A program made the translations under genes and the position numbers. 9,766 bases of DNA from JAICTV01 sp035634055 (lineage in GTDB: Bacteria > Planctomycetota > Phycisphaerae > Tepidisphaerales > Tepidisphaeraceae): assembly GCA_035634055.1 (NCBI GenBank), contig DASQDR010000237.1, positions 1-9,766 on the forward strand. Direction: 5' to 3'. The notes beneath the pieces were generated by a model that was not told the DNA's origin, did no database searches, and saw only the letters and a list, made by a program, of their open reading frames with translations. Position 1 is the stretch's first letter. Each line of letters begins with the position of its first letter. Shown piece after piece: positions 1 through 8,500 of this stretch.

Positions 1-2
1 GA

Positions 3-74
3 CGGCCCGCCGCCCCTGCCAGGCCCCCCGCGGCCGCCCCGCCGCCGCCGCCGCCGCCGCCGCCAGGGCGCTGA
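3..74 (+). CDS. possible C-terminal tail of a gene entering from the left (Ala/Pro-rich)
   Basis: The plus-strand frame from base 3 is open to a TGA at 72-74 and would encode about 23 residues, mostly Pro, Ala and Arg, ending in a run of prolines followed by Gly-Arg. Proline-rich disordered tails are common at the ends of GC-rich bacterial proteins. The two other plus frames are also open for 130 bases or more, so openness here means little. This is a guess based on composition only. No domain is visible. Confidence 0.15.
   Translation, partial: RPAAPARPPAAAPPPPPPPPPGR
41..64. repeat. (GCC)8 trinucleotide microsatellite
   Basis: Eight uninterrupted GCC units lie in a very GC-rich edge. On the plus strand, the frame beginning at base 3 reads an Ala/Pro-rich tail with nine consecutive prolines and stops at TGA 72-74, so this could be the C-terminal end of a gene entering from the left. 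The minus-strand frame through the GGC run is poly-Gly but meets a stop (TGA at 79-77) just upstream without a start codon. Whether it is coding cannot be decided from this fragment. Confidence 0.8.
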
Positions 75-214
75 CGTCACAGTTGCACGGGAAGCCGCGT
101 GCCCGTGGCATGGGTTTTCAACGCCGGATTTGACGGTCCGAGGTGCGCGGCCGTGACCGCGCCCCCAACACGGCTTGGAAATCCGTGCCACGCGGGACGC
201 CGTTTGTTGACGAA

Positions 215-859
215 TTAGGGTGAGACCTGCGGCGCCTGCATCGCCTCGCGGAGCCGCTCCCACAGCTTTGGGAACGCCTCGGCCAGTCGTTGCTCGATGC
301 GCGCCTCGTCGTCGTCGCCCGGCTCGATCGGCTCGCCGTAGATCACGCCGTAGCGCACGCGGCGGAGCGGGAGCCAACTGGCGAAGCGGGCGTAGGCGTC
401 CATGCCCCAGACGACCGTCGGCACGATCGGCACGCCCGCCAGTTTGGCGATGCGCCCGACGCCCGGGCGGAACGGGTGGCCGGTGATGACGGATTCCTCC
501 GTCTTGCGGATCCGCCCCTCGGGGAACATCGCGACGGCGCGCCCGCGGGCGAGGCGGTCGAGGATGATGCGCACGGTCCTGGGATCGCTGCGGCTGCGGT
601 CCAGCGGGAAGGCGTTCATGTGGGTGAACAGCCAGCCGACCAGCGGCTTGCGCATCACCTCCACGATGCTGACGAAATCCAGGTGCCGCGGCGTGTGCCG
701 GTAGAGCGCGGGGACGTCGTAAGGGCTCAGGTGGTTCGACGCGAGCAGGTACGGCCCCGGGCGCGCGGCGTGGTGAGCGCCGAGAATGACCGGCCTGGCC
801 GACACCCAGAACGCCGGCCGGCCGATGGCGACGACGACGTTGTAGAAGCGGTCGCTCAC
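215..859 (-). CDS. 1-acyl-sn-glycerol-3-phosphate acyltransferase family protein (PlsC-like), copy A
   Basis: This 214-residue protein is of the PlsC/LPLAT family. Family members move an acyl chain onto lysophosphatidic acid or a related lysolipid at the cytoplasmic membrane. Visible motifs are the catalytic HX4D block (His43 and Asp48 in NHLSPYD), the block II Arg near residue 88 (AFPLDRS), FPEG at 112-115 for glycerophosphate binding, and block IV GVPIVPTVV at about 142-150. These are in the correct order and spacing, and the length is normal for a compact PlsC. The start is GTG at 859; no good Shine-Dalgarno sequence is visible, so the exact start is uncertain. It lies 99 bases downstream of a paralogue on the same strand, which suggests an operon. 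The exact acyl acceptor cannot be told from sequence. Confidence 0.92.
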   Translation of the reverse strand: MSDRFYNVVVAIGRPAFWVSARPVILGAHHAARPGPYLLASNHLSPYDVPALYRHTPRHLDFVSIVEVMRKPLVGWLFTHMNAFPLDRSRSDPRTVRIILDRLARGRAVAMFPEGRIRKTEESVITGHPFRPGVGRIAKLAGVPIVPTVVWGMDAYARFASWLPLRRVRYGVIYGEPIEPGDDDEARIEQRLAEAFPKLWERLREAMQAPQVSP

Positions 860-891
860 GGAGCTTTGCGATGGGGCCGGGCTGCGCGGGC

Positions 892-964
892 GGCGTCACG
901 GCGGCACGGCGTCATGGGGACATTGGCGTCATGGCGTCACGGATCACGACGTCCGGCGTCAGGG
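892..964. repeat. cluster of short GGCGTCAYGG-type direct repeats between the two acyltransferase genes
   Basis: The decamer GGCGTCA(C/T)GG occurs at 892-901, 908-917, 925-934 and 933-942 (the last two share two bases), with a degenerate copy GGCGTCAGGG at 955-964 that overlaps the stop codon of the upstream acyltransferase gene. The cluster fills most of the 99-base spacer between the genes. It reads CCRTGACGCC in the direction of transcription. No function is evident. It may be a local slippage product or a protein-binding cluster. Confidence 0.6.
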
Positions 965-1696
965 CGTCCAGGCGTCGTCGATGCCGTAGCGGTCGCAGAC
1001 CTCGCGGTAGAGGCGCTGGTACGTCTCGCTCAGTTGCTCGCGCAGCCGCTCGCGCTTCTCGCGCGTGCTGGGGCCGGGCGGCGGGTGGATCGCCTCGCCG
1101 TACGCCACCCAGAGCCGCGCGCGCTTGAACGGCAGCCAGGGGCCGACGCGGCTGAGATCGTGCGTGCCGACCATGACGCACGGGACGATCGGCACGCCGG
1201 CGCGGATGGCGATCGAGCAGACGCCCTTCCTGATCCGCCCGCCGCGGACGGCGGCGTCGGCGCCGAGCTTTCGCCCGCCCTCGGGGCAGATGCCGACGAT
1301 CCGCCCGTCGCGGGCGTAGCCGATGGCCCGACGGACCGCGCGCACCGGGATCCCCTGGCGGTTGACCGGGAACGCGCCCGCGCGGCTCAGCAGCCAGCCG
1401 TAGATCCGGTTGACGAAGAACTCCCGCCGGGTCATCCAGTGCATGGGCCGGCGGAGCAGGATGCTGGAGCAGAACGGGTCGAGGTGGCCGAGGTGCGTCA
1501 GGGCGAGGAGGTACCCGCCCTCGCGGTCGCCCAGTTCCGGGCGGATCTGCCACAGCCGCATCGTGCAGAAGAAGATGAACCGCCCGGTCGCCCGGCAGGC
1601 GTAATAAAACGGTTTGATCGGCTCAACGCCCGGCCGGGAAGCCGTTGCCGCCACCGGCTTTGACGCCGTAGGAAATGTCATCGTCGCTTCGGTCAC
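959..1696 (-). CDS. 1-acyl-sn-glycerol-3-phosphate acyltransferase family protein (PlsC-like), copy B
   Basis: This 245-residue protein is a second PlsC/LPLAT family member. Catalytic HX4D is present (His68 and Asp73 in THLGHLD), as are a block II Arg (Arg113 in AFPVNRQ), a block III CPEG at 137-140 where the family usually has FPEG, and block IV GVPIVPCVMVG from about 168. A short hydrophobic stretch at about 40-45 (FIFFC) may help it sit on the membrane. The start used is GTG at 1696; an in-frame ATG lies at 1681. Neither has a clear Shine-Dalgarno sequence, and the ATG fits better with the promoter candidate just upstream. The two proteins share motif order but differ widely in sequence, so this is an old paralogue pair and not a recent duplication. 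The substrate is unknown; roles in phospholipid or other acyl-lipid synthesis are possible. Confidence 0.92.
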   Translation of the reverse strand: MTEATMTFPTASKPVAATASRPGVEPIKPFYYACRATGRFIFFCTMRLWQIRPELGDREGGYLLALTHLGHLDPFCSSILLRRPMHWMTRREFFVNRIYGWLLSRAGAFPVNRQGIPVRAVRRAIGYARDGRIVGICPEGGRKLGADAAVRGGRIRKGVCSIAIRAGVPIVPCVMVGTHDLSRVGPWLPFKRARLWVAYGEAIHPPPGPSTREKRERLREQLSETYQRLYREVCDRYGIDDAWTP

Positions 1697-1705
1697 GAGG
1701 GGCGA

Positions 1706-1733
1706 AATGTAGCAAGGGTTCGCGCGGCATCAA
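1706..1733 (-). promoter_or_regulatory. candidate promoter for the two acyltransferase genes
   Basis: On the minus strand TTGATG (1733-1728) and TACATT (1711-1706) are separated by 16 bases, a fair match to a sigma-70-type promoter. Transcription would begin near 1699. That leaves almost no leader before GTG 1696 but about 18 nt before the in-frame ATG at 1681, so it favours the ATG as the true start. This is judged by eye only. Confidence 0.35.
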
Positions 1734-1869
1734 GGCCCCCGCTGGCGAGGGCTTATGGCTGAGATCGGCAGGCTGCAAAAGGAGGGAAAAATTTTCTGGG
1801 TTTTCACCCGTTGCCGGTTGGGATAAGAAGGTCGGCGGGCAATACGCCCTCGAATCACTCTCCCCTCCG

Positions 1870-1910
1870 ACAGCGGTCTGGGAAGCCCTCCCCCAGACCG
1901 CTGTTCTTTT
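1870..1910 (+). terminator. intrinsic (Rho-independent) terminator, plus strand
   Basis: A perfect 12-bp stem is formed by CAGCGGTCTGGG (1871-1882) and CCCAGACCGCTG (1892-1903), extended by an A-T pair (1870/1904). The loop has nine bases and is followed by TTCTTTT at 1904-1910. The minus side has no T run, so it acts in the plus direction. No plus-strand gene precedes it, so its transcript is unidentified. Confidence 0.8.
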
Positions 1911-2088
1911 GGTCCCGCACCCTCCGCCGCCCGTCGCCTCTCCCGCCGTCAAAGCGCTGTTCACGGCGACCTCAGAATCTGCGTCCACGGAAGAACCCGC
2001 AGGCTCACCTCGGCGTAACTTCAACGTCCACACAACACTTGAAGCCTCACTGGCCCACGAAAGTTGCCGTCGAGGGCCGGCACAGGAT

Positions 2089-2128
2089 AGCTCCTGCCAC
2101 ACATAGCCGTACGTGGCAGGAGCTTTTT
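2089..2128 (+). terminator. intrinsic (Rho-independent) terminator, plus strand
   Basis: A perfect 12-bp stem is formed by AGCTCCTGCCAC (2089-2100) and GTGGCAGGAGCT (2113-2124), with a 12-base loop and a TTTTT run at 2124-2128. The minus side lacks a T run. It lies upstream of the promoter candidate of the giant gene, so it would insulate that gene from read-through. Like the hairpin at 1870-1910, it has no obvious gene in front of it. Confidence 0.78.
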
Positions 2129-2199
2129 CTGAAATGGGACCCGCCCGGCGCGCGACTGCTTTGACGTCCGCACTCGCCGCCGCGGAGGGATGAAACGTT

Positions 2200-2229
2200 T
2201 TGACACGGCGGTCGCGGATTTTGTAGGCT
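2200..2229 (+). promoter_or_regulatory. candidate promoter for the giant modular protein gene
   Basis: A consensus -35 TTGACA (2200-2205) is followed after 18 bases by TAGGCT (2224-2229), which resembles the TAGACT boxes seen near the right end of the window. Transcription would start near 2236, leaving a 5' leader of about 280 nt before the preferred GTG start at 2515. The leader contains a small hairpin GGCCGG/CCGGCC (2271-2276 and 2286-2291). No known riboswitch class was recognised in it. It sits just downstream of the terminator at 2089-2128. Confidence 0.45.
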
Positions 2230-2514
2230 GCGTCCGCTCCGGCACGACGGGCGAGACGCGGCAGGTCACGGGCCGGTCGCCGACGCCGGCCGTGCCATCC
2301 GATAGAAGCAGCAGCAGCCGGTCGCGCGCGGGATTCAGCTCCAACGACTTCACAAGCACCCAAGCACCGTCCCGCGCCCGGACCGCCGACGAAGAGGATT
2401 CTCGAACAGCGCAGGGACGCGAGCGGAAAAGCACCGGCCGGGCGCGAGGGCTCCCCCGCCGTGCAAGCGCGTTTCCGCCAGCCGACAACCCAAACCGACC
2501 CTTGGAGTGCGCGC

Positions 2515-5500
2515 GTGGCTCGTTCCCGTCAGCCGAAGCAACTGATCGAGCGGTTGGAGTCTCGCCGCCTGCTGGCCGACGCCGTGGCGGGCGTGGGGTC
2601 GGGGCTGATCGCCAACTACTTCGCCGACACGGAGCTGAACAACCTCGCGCTCGCGCGGGTGGATGCCAACGTGAACTTCGCGTGGGGCGGCGCCAGCCCC
2701 GGCATCGGCGTCCCCGCCGACGGCTTCTCCGCACGCTGGACCGGCAAGGTCCAGGCTCAGCACACCGAGAGCTACACCTTCTACACCCAGTCCGACGAGG
2801 GCGTCGCCCTCTGGGTCAATGGCCAGAAGCTGATCGACAATTTCACCGACCACACCCTGTCGGAAGACAGCGGCACGATCTCGCTCAAGGCCGGCGAGCT
2901 TTACGACATCCGCCTGGAGTACTACGACAACGCCTTCGACGCGACGATGCAGCTCTCCTGGAGCAGCCCCTCGACCGCGAAGGCGCCGATCCCGTCGGCG
3001 CAGCTCTACGGCGACGCCGGGTGGACCAGCGCGCAGTTCCTCAACGCCGCGGTCGGCGGCGCCAGCGGGTCGGTCAGCTCCTTCGGCGAGACCTACAACG
3101 TCACCGGCTCCGGCCCGGGCACCGGCGGCAGCAGCGACGGCTTCGAGTTCCTCTACAAGACCCTCGACGGTGACGGCACCCTCGTCGCGCAGGTCACCCG
3201 CACCGAGGGGACCGGCGGCGGCGCCGAGGCGGGCATCATGTTCCGCCAGTCGCTGGCGGCGGGCTCGCCCTACACGGCCGTGGTCGTCGACGCCGCCGGC
3301 AACGCACAATTTGAATCGCGCACGTCCGCCGACGCGACGGTCGTCGGCGCGTTCCCGACCAACAGCGGCGCGGCGGGGCCGAAGTCCTGGGTCAAGCTGG
3401 TGCGCGACGGGAACCTGATCCGCGGCTACGCGTCGCCCACGGGCGCCGAGGGGACGTGGACCTCCTTCGGCACGCGCAACGTGGCGCTGGGCCGGACCGT
3501 TTACGCCGGCCTGACCGCCACCAGCGGCTCCAACGGCGGGCAGAACCGCGCGCAATTCCAGAACGTGTCGCTCGTCGCCACCCCGCCGCTGGGGGCGGGG
3601 CTCGACGCGGTGCGCGACTACTCGGTCGGCAACGTCTTCGTCGACATCGCCAAGCAGGCGCGCACCTTCCAGGGCCCGGACCTCGGCCCGACCGTCGCCA
3701 CCGACGCCAACGGCTGGCCGACGGCGGACTTCATGACCATCCTTCTCACCGGCTACGCCAACACCGCCCACGTGCACAACGGCACGTACAAGGCGAGCTT
3801 CACCGGGCAGGCGGACGTGGACCGCTGGGCCACGCCGGGCGGGCAGATCCTCAACAAGCAGTACAACGCCGCCACCAACACCACCACGTTCGATTACGTC
3901 ATCAACGCCTCCGAGAGCTCGCCGGAGTGGTACGCCGCCCTCCAGTTCCGCAACACCCGCCGCACGCCCGCCAGCGCCCTTAACTCCGGCATCACCAACC
4001 TTAAGGTGATCCGCCCCGGCTACGCCGCCAACACCACGCAGGTTTTCCAGGACAACTACCTGGCGCACCTCAAGCAGTTCAGCGTCCTGCGCTTCATGGA
4101 CTGGACGGCCACCAACAACAACCAGACGGTCGAGTGGTCCCAGCGCACGACGCTCAACAGCGCGCGGCAATCCAGCACCAACGGCGTCGCCTGGGAGCAC
4201 GTCATCCAACTGGCGAACCAGCTGGACAAGGACCTCTGGATCAACATCCCCGCCAAGGCGAGCGACAACTACGTCCAGCAGCTCGCGCAGCTCCTCAAGG
4301 ACACGCTCGAGCCGGAGCGGGCGGTTTACGTCGAGTACAGCAACGAGGTCTGGAACGGCATCTTCACGCAGAACCAGGAGAACCTGAACCTGGCGATCGC
4401 GGAGGTCAACGCCGGCGGCTCGCCGCTCAACGCCGACGGCGAGACCAACCAGATCTACTGGGGCTGGCGGCGGGTGGCCAACCGGCTCAAGCAGGTCAGC
4501 GACATCTTCGGACAGGTCTGGGGGCAGAACCAGATCAACGCGCGCGTGCGCCCGGTGCTGGCGTCGCAGTTCGCCAACTCGCTGATCGCCCAGGAGGGGC
4601 TGGAGTTCATCGAGCGCACGTACGGTGCGCCCAACCAGTTCTTCTACGGCGTCGGCATCGCCCCCTACATCGCGATGGGGAGCATCGACGACACGCGCAC
4701 CGACCTCTCGGTCGAGGAGATCCTCGCCAAGCTGACCAGCTCGGCCAACAACCAGAAGTACTTTCAGTACGACACGTTTGCCCGCCGGTACGGCCTGCAA
4801 AACATGGTCTACGAGGGCGGGCCGGACGTCGCCGGCGGGAACAACCTCGCCGCCAAGCGAAGCGCCATGCTCGACCCGCGCATGCGCGACCTGATCGGCA
4901 ACTACCTCAACGGCTGGTACAAGACCGGCGGCGGGCTGTTCGCGTACTTCGTCGCCGGCCCGACCGCCTGGACCGCCAACGGCATGTGGGGGCTGTCGAA
5001 CCTGATCGACAACCTGGGCGCGCCGAAGAACCAGGCGACCATCGACGTCGCCGGCGCGCCGCGCGTGGACCTGAACTACGGCCACGCCGTCCCCGCCACC
5101 TTCGACGCCCGCGCCTTCGCCGGCGCGACGACGCCCTACGCCAACCCGTACCAGAAGGACCCAGACAAGGGGAAGAGCTTCGACTACTTCGTCCGCGCCC
5201 CTAGGGCCGGGCGCTACCAGATCATCTTCAACGGCGGGACCAACGGCAGCAACGAGCAGATCCGCGTCGCGGTCAACAACACCGCCGTCCGCACGATCAC
5301 GCTGAAGAACACCGGCAGCAACACGACGTTCGCCGACAACATCGTCGGCACGTTCGAGCTGGAAGAAGGGATGAACCTCATCCACGTCACCAGCGAGAAC
5401 GAGCCGAACGGGTGGAACCTCCAGACCGTGACGGTGAAGGGCGCGCCCGCCGGCGACGCCGCCCCGACCGTCGCCACCGCCGCCGCCGCGTCGCCGATGA

Positions 5501-8500
5501 ACGTGACCGGCAAGACGACCACGCTGAGCGTCCTCGGCGCCGACAACGGCGGCGAGTCGGGCCTCACGTACTCGTGGGAGGCGATCAACGAGCAGCCGCT
5601 GAACGTGGTCTTCAGCGCCAACGGATCCAACGCCGCCAAGAACACCGTCGCCACCTTCACCCGCCCGGGGACGTACACGTTCCGCGTGACGATCTCCGAC
5701 GGCGTCAACAGCGCCACCAGCAGCGTGCAGGTAACCGTCAGCCAGGTGATCACCAGCGTCACCGTCGCCCCCACCGGCATGGCGGTTGCCAACGGCGAGT
5801 CGCAGCAGCTCGTGGCGACGGCGAAGGACCAGTTCGGCGTCAACCTGTACGCTCAGCCGACGTTCGCCTGGCAGGTAGACAACGGCTTCGGCACCGTCTC
5901 GCAAGCGGGGCTGTACACCTCGCCCGGCACCGGGCTGCAAACGGCCACGGTGCGCGCGACGGTGAACGGCGTCAGCGGCACGGCGACGGTGGTCACGCAG
6001 TCGCCGCGCCCGGCCGACGTCGTCGCCAACCCGATGCCGGGGATCGAGTACGCCTATTACGAGGGGACCTACAACGTCGTCGCCGACTTCGACGCGGCCA
6101 CGCCGGTCAAGACCGGGCTGCTCAACAACATCTCGATCGGCCCGCGCAACCGCAACGACAACTTCGCCTTCATCTTCAACGGGTACATGTACCTCCCGAC
6201 CACCGGGACGTACACGTTCTACCTCTCGAGCGACGACGGCTCGAAGCTGTGGGTCGGCGGGCAGCAGGTGGTCAACAACGACGGGAAGCACGCCGCGCAG
6301 GAGAAGATCGGCTCGATCATCCTCGACGCCGGCTGGCACCAGTTCAAGGTCAGCTACTTCGACTCGATCAACAACCAGTCGCTGAGCCTCCTGTACACCG
6401 GCCCGGGGGTCTCGACCAAGACGGCGCTGGCGGACGGGGCGCTGCAGCGCTCCAACCGCGCGCCGACCATCCCCACCCCGCCGGCCGCCAACCCCAACCC
6501 GATCACCGGCAACTCCGCCGACCTCAGCGTCGTCGGCGCCGACGAGGCGGGCGAGGCGGGGCTCACCTACACCTGGTCCACCGTCGCCAAGCCGGCGGGC
6601 GCGAACAATCCGGCCTTCAGCATCAACGGCACCAACGCCGCGAAGAACTCGACGGCCACGTTCTCCCGCGCCGGGGCGTACCAGCTCCAGGTGACGATCT
6701 CCGACGGCACGCTGACCAGCACCGCGACGCTCAACGTCGTCGTCGACGCCACGCTCACCACCATCCAGATCAGCCCGCAGAACCCAAGCGTCCGCGCCGG
6801 CGCGACGCAGCAATTCAGCGCGACCGGGTACGACCAGTTCGGCAACCCGCTGCCGGTCCAGCCCGCATTCAACTGGGCGGCCAGCGCCAACGGCGGGACG
6901 TTCGACGCGTCCGGCCTGTACACCGCGCCGAGCACCGCCGGCTCGTATACCGTCACGGCGTTCAACAACGGCGCGAGCGCCTCGACCGGCGTCACCGTCA
7001 CGCCCAACGGCGCCCCCACCGTTGCCACGCCCGCCTCCGCGCAGCCCAGCCCCACCACCAGCGGGCAGGCGACGCTCAGCGTGCTCGGCGCTGACGACGG
7101 CGGCGAGGCGGCGCTCACTTACACCTGGGTCGCCACCACCGTGCCGCCCGGCGCGGCCGCCCCGACCTACGACGTCAACGGCACCAACGCCGCCAAGCAG
7201 GCGGTCGTCACGCTGTCGCAGCCGGGGCACTACGCGTTCCAGGTCACGATCTCCGACGGCTCGGAGAGCATTACCAGCACCGTCACGCTCGATTACCAGA
7301 GCGCCAGCTCCCCCACCGTCGCCACGCCCGCCAGCAGCTCGCCCTCGACCGTCACCGGCACCACTTCGGCGCTGTCGGTGCTGGGGAGCGACGACGGCGG
7401 CGAGGCGAACCTCACCTACACCTGGGCGACCGTCGGCACCCCGCCGGCCGCCGTCGCCTTCAGCGCCAACGGCACCAACGCTGCCAAGAGCGTTACCGCC
7501 ACCTTCGCCAAGGCGGGCACCTACACCTTCGCCGTCACGATCAGCGACGGCTCGGGCACGGCCGTCAGCCAGGTGAGCGTGGTCGTCAGCCAGACCGTCG
7601 CCAGCGTCTCGGTCGCGCCGGCCAGCACCACGCTCGCCAACGGCGCCAGCCGGCAGTTCACCGCAACCGCGCTCGACCAGTTCGGCGCGGCGATGGCGGC
7701 GGCGCCGGCGTTCACCTGGTCCGCCAGCGCCACCACCGGCTCGGCGGGGTCGATCACGCAGAACGGGCTGTACACCGCCCCCGCCAGTGGGTCGGCGGCC
7801 GTCACCGTGACGGCGGGGACGTCCAACGGCGCATCCGGCGCCGCCAGCGTCACCGTCAACGCCCCGGTCGCCGGCGACGCCTTCGGCAGCAGCGCCGACA
7901 TCGGCATCGCCGCCACCAAGCCGGCCGGCTCGTACACCTTCGACCCGCAGACCGGGCTCTACACCGTGCGCGGCAGCGGCGCCGACATCTGGAACAACGC
8001 CGACCAGTTCCACTTCGTCTACCGCCAGCTCAGCGGCGACGGGCAGATCGTAGCGCGCGTCGCCTCGGTGCAGAACACCCACGCCCGGGCCAAGGCGGGG
8101 CTGATGTTCCGCGAGTCGCTCGCCGTCGGCAGCCGCCAGGTGAACGTCGAGCTCAGCCCCGACAACACCAGCGCGCTCCAGTACCGCACCGGCACCAACA
8201 ACGGAACCTCATCGCAGGGCTCGGGCTTCTCCACGGCCGGCTACTGGCTCAAGCTCGTCCGCTCGGGCAACACCTTCACCGGCTCCCGCTCCAGCGACGG
8301 CGTCAACTGGTCCACCATCGGGAGCGTCGGCGTCACCATGGGGACGACGGTCTACGTCGGCCTGTCGCTCACCAGCCACGACACCGAGCAGCTCAACACC
8401 TCGACGTACGACAACGTTACGGTGCAGCAGGGCGCGGCCCTGGCGGGCGCGGCGATGTCCGATTCGGCCGCGACCCCGACTGCCCCGCTCACCGCCAAAT

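Larger units (their letters stand above)
1697..2199. other. gene-free region with two orphan terminators
   Basis: No convincing protein gene is seen here. The open frames at 1675-2106 and 1811-2164 on the plus strand and 1623-2363 on the minus strand lack recognisable domains, overlap one another and cross strong terminator hairpins. The part around 1771-1830 is less GC-rich than its surroundings and holds AAAAGGAGGG at 1777-1786, a perfect dyad GAAAAATTTTC at 1786-1796, and a small hairpin GGGT-TTTC-ACCC at 1798-1809. The Shine-Dalgarno-like sequence has no ATG, GTG or TTG at proper distance. With the two plus-strand terminators, the region may encode small RNAs. Confidence 0.5.

Noticed and set aside
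290..1663. A 457-codon plus-strand open frame opposite the two acyltransferase genes
   Set aside because: It is low-complexity Arg/Ala/Asp/Pro with no domain and runs across two genes with intact catalytic motifs and their spacer. It is a shadow of GC-rich codon use.
1675..2106. A possible 143-residue plus-strand protein in the gene-free region
   Set aside because: No recognisable domain, no Shine-Dalgarno sequence at its start, it overlaps the start of the acyltransferase gene, and it reads straight through a strong intrinsic terminator at 1870-1910.
1890..2130. A known riboswitch (cobalamin, c-di-GMP, SAM) in front of the giant gene
   Set aside because: No conserved core of these classes could be recognised by eye, and the terminator at 2089-2128 lies upstream of the best promoter candidate for that gene.
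1623..2363. A 246-codon minus-strand frame overlapping the start of acyltransferase copy B
   Set aside because: Mixed composition without motifs, overlaps a real gene in another frame and spans both terminator hairpins.
2461..2514. Upstream GTG at 2461 as the start of the giant protein
   Set aside because: The GTG at 2515 has GGAG at ideal distance and gives the usual short basic lead before LESRRLLA. The 18 extra residues look like leader sequence. It is not excluded.
5461..7860. A CRISPR-like or mobile repeat array
   Set aside because: The repetition is at protein level in one continuous reading frame with about 95-residue modules. There are no short direct repeats with unique spacers.
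2350..8082. A 1910-codon open frame on the minus strand antisense to the giant gene
   Set aside because: Its product is a monotonous mix of Arg, Gly, Val, Ala, Asp and Glu without domains, while the plus frame shows clear PA14, hydrolase, Ig and F5/8C motifs. Strong GC bias at third codon positions removes stop codons from the opposite strand, which explains the long open frame.
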